Below, one piece after another: positions 61,233 to 64,000 of a stretch of 64,000 nt of DNA. The stretch covers positions 62,001-126,000 of the forward strand of contig CBDCGI010000016.1 in the NCBI GenBank assembly GCA_965216725.1. Reading direction: 5' to 3'. The position numbers and the translations under genes are program-made. The notes beneath the pieces were generated by a model. It worked only from the letters and a program-made list of their open reading frames with translations. It ran no database searches and was not told the origin of the DNA. Position 1 is the stretch's first letter; every line of letters starts with the position of its first letter. The stretch comes from JACZUI01 sp965216725. GTDB taxonomy: Bacteria > Actinomycetota > Acidimicrobiia > Spongiisociales > ZC4RG35.

Positions 61233-63806
61233 ATGAGTATCGAGAGAATGACCCGCCGCAGCCGCGAAGCCCTGCTCCGAGCCGGCGAAACAGCGCAAGC
61301 CTCCAACCACGGCTCGGTGGACCCCGGACATCTTCTGGCGGCGATTCTCTCCCAGACCGATGGGATCGTCTATCCCCTTCTCGACCGTCTCCAAATCGCT
61401 CCCGACGGCGTGAGGTCGGCACTCGATGACCATTTGCTGGGTCTGCCTCGGGTCTTTGGCGATGCCGATGTCAGGGCCAACGACGATTTGAACCATGTCC
61501 TGGTTCAGGCCGATGCCGAGCGCTCCAATCTCAAAGACGACTATGTCTCCATCGAGCACCTGTTGCTCGCGCTTGCCTCTGCACCGAGCCCGTTGGGAGT
61601 CGGCCTGCGCCGGATTGGTTTGAGCAAAGAGGCATTGCTCGAGGGGCTGCAACAGGTGCGGGGCAGTCAGCGCGTCGCCAGCGACGACCCCGAGGCGACG
61701 TTCAATGCCCTCGAGCAATACGGAGTCGACCTCACATCTCTGGCGAGCGCCGGATCGCTCGACCCTGTCATCGGGCGCGACGATGAGATCAGACGAGTCA
61801 TCCAGGTGCTCTCCCGTCGCACGAAGAACAATCCGGTCTTGATAGGTGAGCCCGGTGTGGGCAAGACGGCCATCGTGGAAGGCCTGGCGCGTCGGATAGC
61901 AAACGGTGATGTTCCCGAGGGTCTCAAGACCAAGCGGGTGATCTCACTCGATCTGGGGTCGATGGTGGCGGGAGCCAAGTATCGAGGGGAGTTCGAGGAA
62001 CGGCTCAAGGCCGTGTTGGCAGAGATCAAGAGCTCGGAAGGCGAGATCATCACCTTCATCGATGAGCTGCACACGATGGTCGGTGCCGGCGCCGCGGAAG
62101 GCGCTATGGATGCGTCCAACATGCTGAAGCCGATGCTGGCTCGGGGCGAGCTGAGAATGATCGGTGCGACGACGCTTGACGAGTATCGGAAGCACATAGA
62201 GGACGACAGTGCACTCGAGCGACGTTTTCAGCCGGTGATCGTGGAGCCACCGTCTGTCACCGAGACCATTGGCATTCTGCGGGGGCTCAAGGAGCGTTAT
62301 GAGGTCCACCACGGTGTGCGCATCACCGATCCGGCTTTGATCGCCGCGGCCACACTGTCCGATCGATACATCCCCGCGAGATTCCTTCCCGACAAAGCGA
62401 TCGACCTGATCGATGAGTCGGCCTCTCGGCTCCGCATCGAGATCGACTCGATGCCGGAGGAGATCGATGAGTTGACCAGGCGGCGGATTCAGCTCGAAAT
62501 CGAGCGAGAAGCACTGCAGAAGGAGGTCGACCAGGCTTCATCCGACCGTCTCGCATCGGTGGATCAGCAAATCGCCGACCTCACCGAGGAGGTCGATGCC
62601 CTCTCTGCTCGATGGAACAAAGAGAAGGAGGTCATCAGCTCGATAAGGGAGACCAAAGGGCTGATTGAGGAAGCGAAAGTCGATGCGGAGAGAGCCGAAC
62701 GTTCTGGCGACCTCGCCCGGGCTGCTGAGCTTCGGTACGGGACTATCGCCGACCTCGAAGCGCAGCTGTCGGAGCGGGAGGAAGAGATCGAGAAGCTCCA
62801 CACAAATGGGACGATGCTCTCGGAGGAGGTCACCGACGTGGACGTTGCCGAGGTCGTGGCCAAATGGACAGGGGTTCCGGTCTCCCGTCTCATGGCGGCC
62901 GAATCAGCCAAGTTGGTTCAGTTGGAGGATCATTTGCACCAGCGAGTCGTCGGTCAGGATCAGGCCGTCGATGTGGTGGCCAATGCGGTTCGGCGCAGCC
63001 GCTCCGGGCTGGCGGATCCCAATCGTCCCGTCGGATCTTTCCTGTTCTTAGGGCCAACCGGAGTGGGGAAGACCGAACTGGCGAGGGCTCTGGCCGAGTA
63101 TCTGTTCGACGACGAGAGAGCGATGGTGCGAATCGACATGTCGGAGTACATGGAGAAGCACACCGTCAGCCGCCTCATCGGGGCTCCGCCGGGGTACGTC
63201 GGCTACGAGGAAGGTGGGCAGCTCACCGAGGCGGTGCGACGACGCCCCTATACGGTGGTCTTGCTCGACGAGATCGAAAAGGCGCATCCCGAGGTCTTCA
63301 ACGTGCTCTTGCAACTGCTCGACGACGGCCGGCTCACCGATGGTCACGGCCGGACAGTGGACTTCTCCAACGCGGTCCTGATAATGACTTCAAACCTCGG
63401 ATCGGCGCACATCACGAGCGATGCCAGCACGTCTGAGATCCAAGAGCGCGTCATGGAGTCCGTTCAAGCGAGTTTTCGACCGGAGTTCGTGAACCGGATC
63501 GATGACATCGTGGTCTTCGATCGCCTCACCCGAACCGACTTGAGGAAGATCGTGGACATTCAACTCGAGCGTCTGAAGGCCCGCCTGGATGAGAAGAAGT
63601 TGAATCTGGTCGTCGCCGACGACGCTTTGGATCTCATTGCCGAGCGTGGTTATGACCCCGTTTATGGAGCCAGACCCCTGAAGAGGGTCATCGACAAGGA
63701 TCTGGCAGATCGGTTGGCAATGGGGATTCTCAGCGGAAGTATCGCCGAGGGCGACAATGTGAAGGTCACCGTTTCCGACGGAGAGTTGGTGCTTGTCGGA
63801 ATGTGA
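61233..63806 (+). CDS. clpB: ATP-dependent disaggregase ClpB
   Basis: 857 residues. The N-domain has two repeats (about 1-140). The first AAA+ module has Walker A GEPGVGKTAIVEGLA and the GAGAAEGAMDASNMLKP segment. A full coiled-coil M domain lies at about 400-520, which distinguishes ClpB from ClpC. The second module has GPTGVGKTELARALAEYLF, YMEKHTVSRLIGAPPGYVGYEEGG and LLDEIEKAHPEVFNVLLQ, with Arg-finger region NRIDDIVVF. It rescues aggregated proteins with DnaK. The start has AAGGGA upstream. It is a single-gene unit. Confidence 0.95.
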   Translation: MSIERMTRRSREALLRAGETAQASNHGSVDPGHLLAAILSQTDGIVYPLLDRLQIAPDGVRSALDDHLLGLPRVFGDADVRANDDLNHVLVQADAERSNLKDDYVSIEHLLLALASAPSPLGVGLRRIGLSKEALLEGLQQVRGSQRVASDDPEATFNALEQYGVDLTSLASAGSLDPVIGRDDEIRRVIQVLSRRTKNNPVLIGEPGVGKTAIVEGLARRIANGDVPEGLKTKRVISLDLGSMVAGAKYRGEFEERLKAVLAEIKSSEGEIITFIDELHTMVGAGAAEGAMDASNMLKPMLARGELRMIGATTLDEYRKHIEDDSALERRFQPVIVEPPSVTETIGILRGLKERYEVHHGVRITDPALIAAATLSDRYIPARFLPDKAIDLIDESASRLRIEIDSMPEEIDELTRRRIQLEIEREALQKEVDQASSDRLASVDQQIADLTEEVDALSARWNKEKEVISSIRETKGLIEEAKVDAERAERSGDLARAAELRYGTIADLEAQLSEREEEIEKLHTNGTMLSEEVTDVDVAEVVAKWTGVPVSRLMAAESAKLVQLEDHLHQRVVGQDQAVDVVANAVRRSRSGLADPNRPVGSFLFLGPTGVGKTELARALAEYLFDDERAMVRIDMSEYMEKHTVSRLIGAPPGYVGYEEGGQLTEAVRRRPYTVVLLDEIEKAHPEVFNVLLQLLDDGRLTDGHGRTVDFSNAVLIMTSNLGSAHITSDASTSEIQERVMESVQASFRPEFVNRIDDIVVFDRLTRTDLRKIVDIQLERLKARLDEKKLNLVVADDALDLIAERGYDPVYGARPLKRVIDKDLADRLAMGILSGSIAEGDNVKVTVSDGELVLVGM

Positions 63807-63847
63807 CTTGACCCGCACCAGGTCGGTGCTGGTGGCAGACTGACTGG

Positions 63848-64000
63848 ATGAACCGGGGACGAGGCTTTGTGTTTCTCGCGGTCGTCACCTTGCTCTTCGG
63901 ATTGGCGCCGACGGCGGGCGCCGGGCGAGGAATGACAGGTGAAACTGACCTCGTGGAGACACGGATTGTCTTCACCGGGGACATATTGGTCCATACGCCA
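63848..64000 (+). CDS. CapA-family exported protein, N-terminal part
   Basis: The first 51 codons of a gene that runs off the right edge. ATG 63848 starts a signal peptide (FVFLAVVTLLFGLAPTAGA). The mature part reaches TRIVFTGDILVHTP, the first conserved strand and metal-site Asp of CapA-family domains. Only this motif supports the family. It follows clpB at 41 bp on the same strand and is a second CapA gene in the window (compare 54082). Confidence 0.65.
   Translation, partial: MNRGRGFVFLAVVTLLFGLAPTAGAGRGMTGETDLVETRIVFTGDILVHTP

Noticed and set aside
1..64000. CRISPR array, rRNA, insertion sequences or prophage structural genes
   Set aside because: No regularly spaced repeats, rRNA sequence, transposase or capsid/tail proteins are visible. 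The only mobile DNA is the tRNA-Pro island.

Overview
The window looks like chromosome from a GC-rich actinobacterium, probably a deep-branching lineage such as Acidimicrobiia. The evidence is two WhiB-type Fe-S regulators, a GlnR-type orphan regulator beside glutamine synthetase, a complete pst-phoU-regulator-kinase operon with an 11-bp-phased PHO box, frequent GTG/TTG starts, many ATGA/GTGA gene overlaps and Thr/Pro-rich linkers in exported proteins. The class-level placement is inference; no rRNA is present.

Layout. 1-5 kb: the start of murJ, a PHP phosphoesterase, a membrane-anchored cyclophilin, an unusually short lysC translationally coupled to asd, two small unknown genes and tRNA-Pro(CGG). 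5.1-10.6 kb: a compact integrated element in that tRNA. It has a 43-bp duplicated core, tandem 11-bp repeats near both ends, a tyrosine integrase and excisionase, a regulator-like SEC-C protein behind a perfect palindrome, and a cargo pair (secreted metzincin-like protease with a frameshift, plus a lipoprotein). 10.6-13.1 kb: an EamA exporter and a frameshifted MocR regulator. 13.2-22.4 kb: a cupredoxin lipoprotein, modABC, a NicO-type metal transporter, NfeD, WhiB and selA-selB, together suggesting supply of molybdenum, nickel and selenocysteine to metalloenzymes not in the window. 22.4-31 kb: MBL hydrolase, M23 peptidase, Mrp and IscA-type Fe-S proteins, RidA, aldehyde dehydrogenase, methyltransferase and a trans-sulfuration enzyme.

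31-33.3 kb: a compact whiB-glnA-glnR run for nitrogen control. 35-42.9 kb: phosphate uptake and sensing (pstSCAB, phoU, response regulator, kinase). 43-44.8 kb: dxs split by a one-base frameshift. 44.9-51.8 kb: two consecutive polar amino-acid ABC transporters, the second of the four-gene AapJQMP type. 51.8-58 kb: a second two-component operon and a run of exported proteins (CapA-like, beta-propeller, lipoprotein) plus a TauE-like permease. 58-64 kb: an ArsR-AHSA1 fusion with a clear leaderless promoter, a PadR / HAAS-NfeD / SPFH membrane operon, clpB, and the start of a second CapA gene.

Three genes (metalloprotease, MocR, dxs) carry apparent frameshifts. Either some indels are sequencing errors or these genes are decaying; dxs is normally essential, so an error or a second copy should be considered. 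The most distinctive region is the tRNA-Pro element. Its RHH-like/coiled-coil/SEC-C protein and protease-lipoprotein cargo match no system I recognise.
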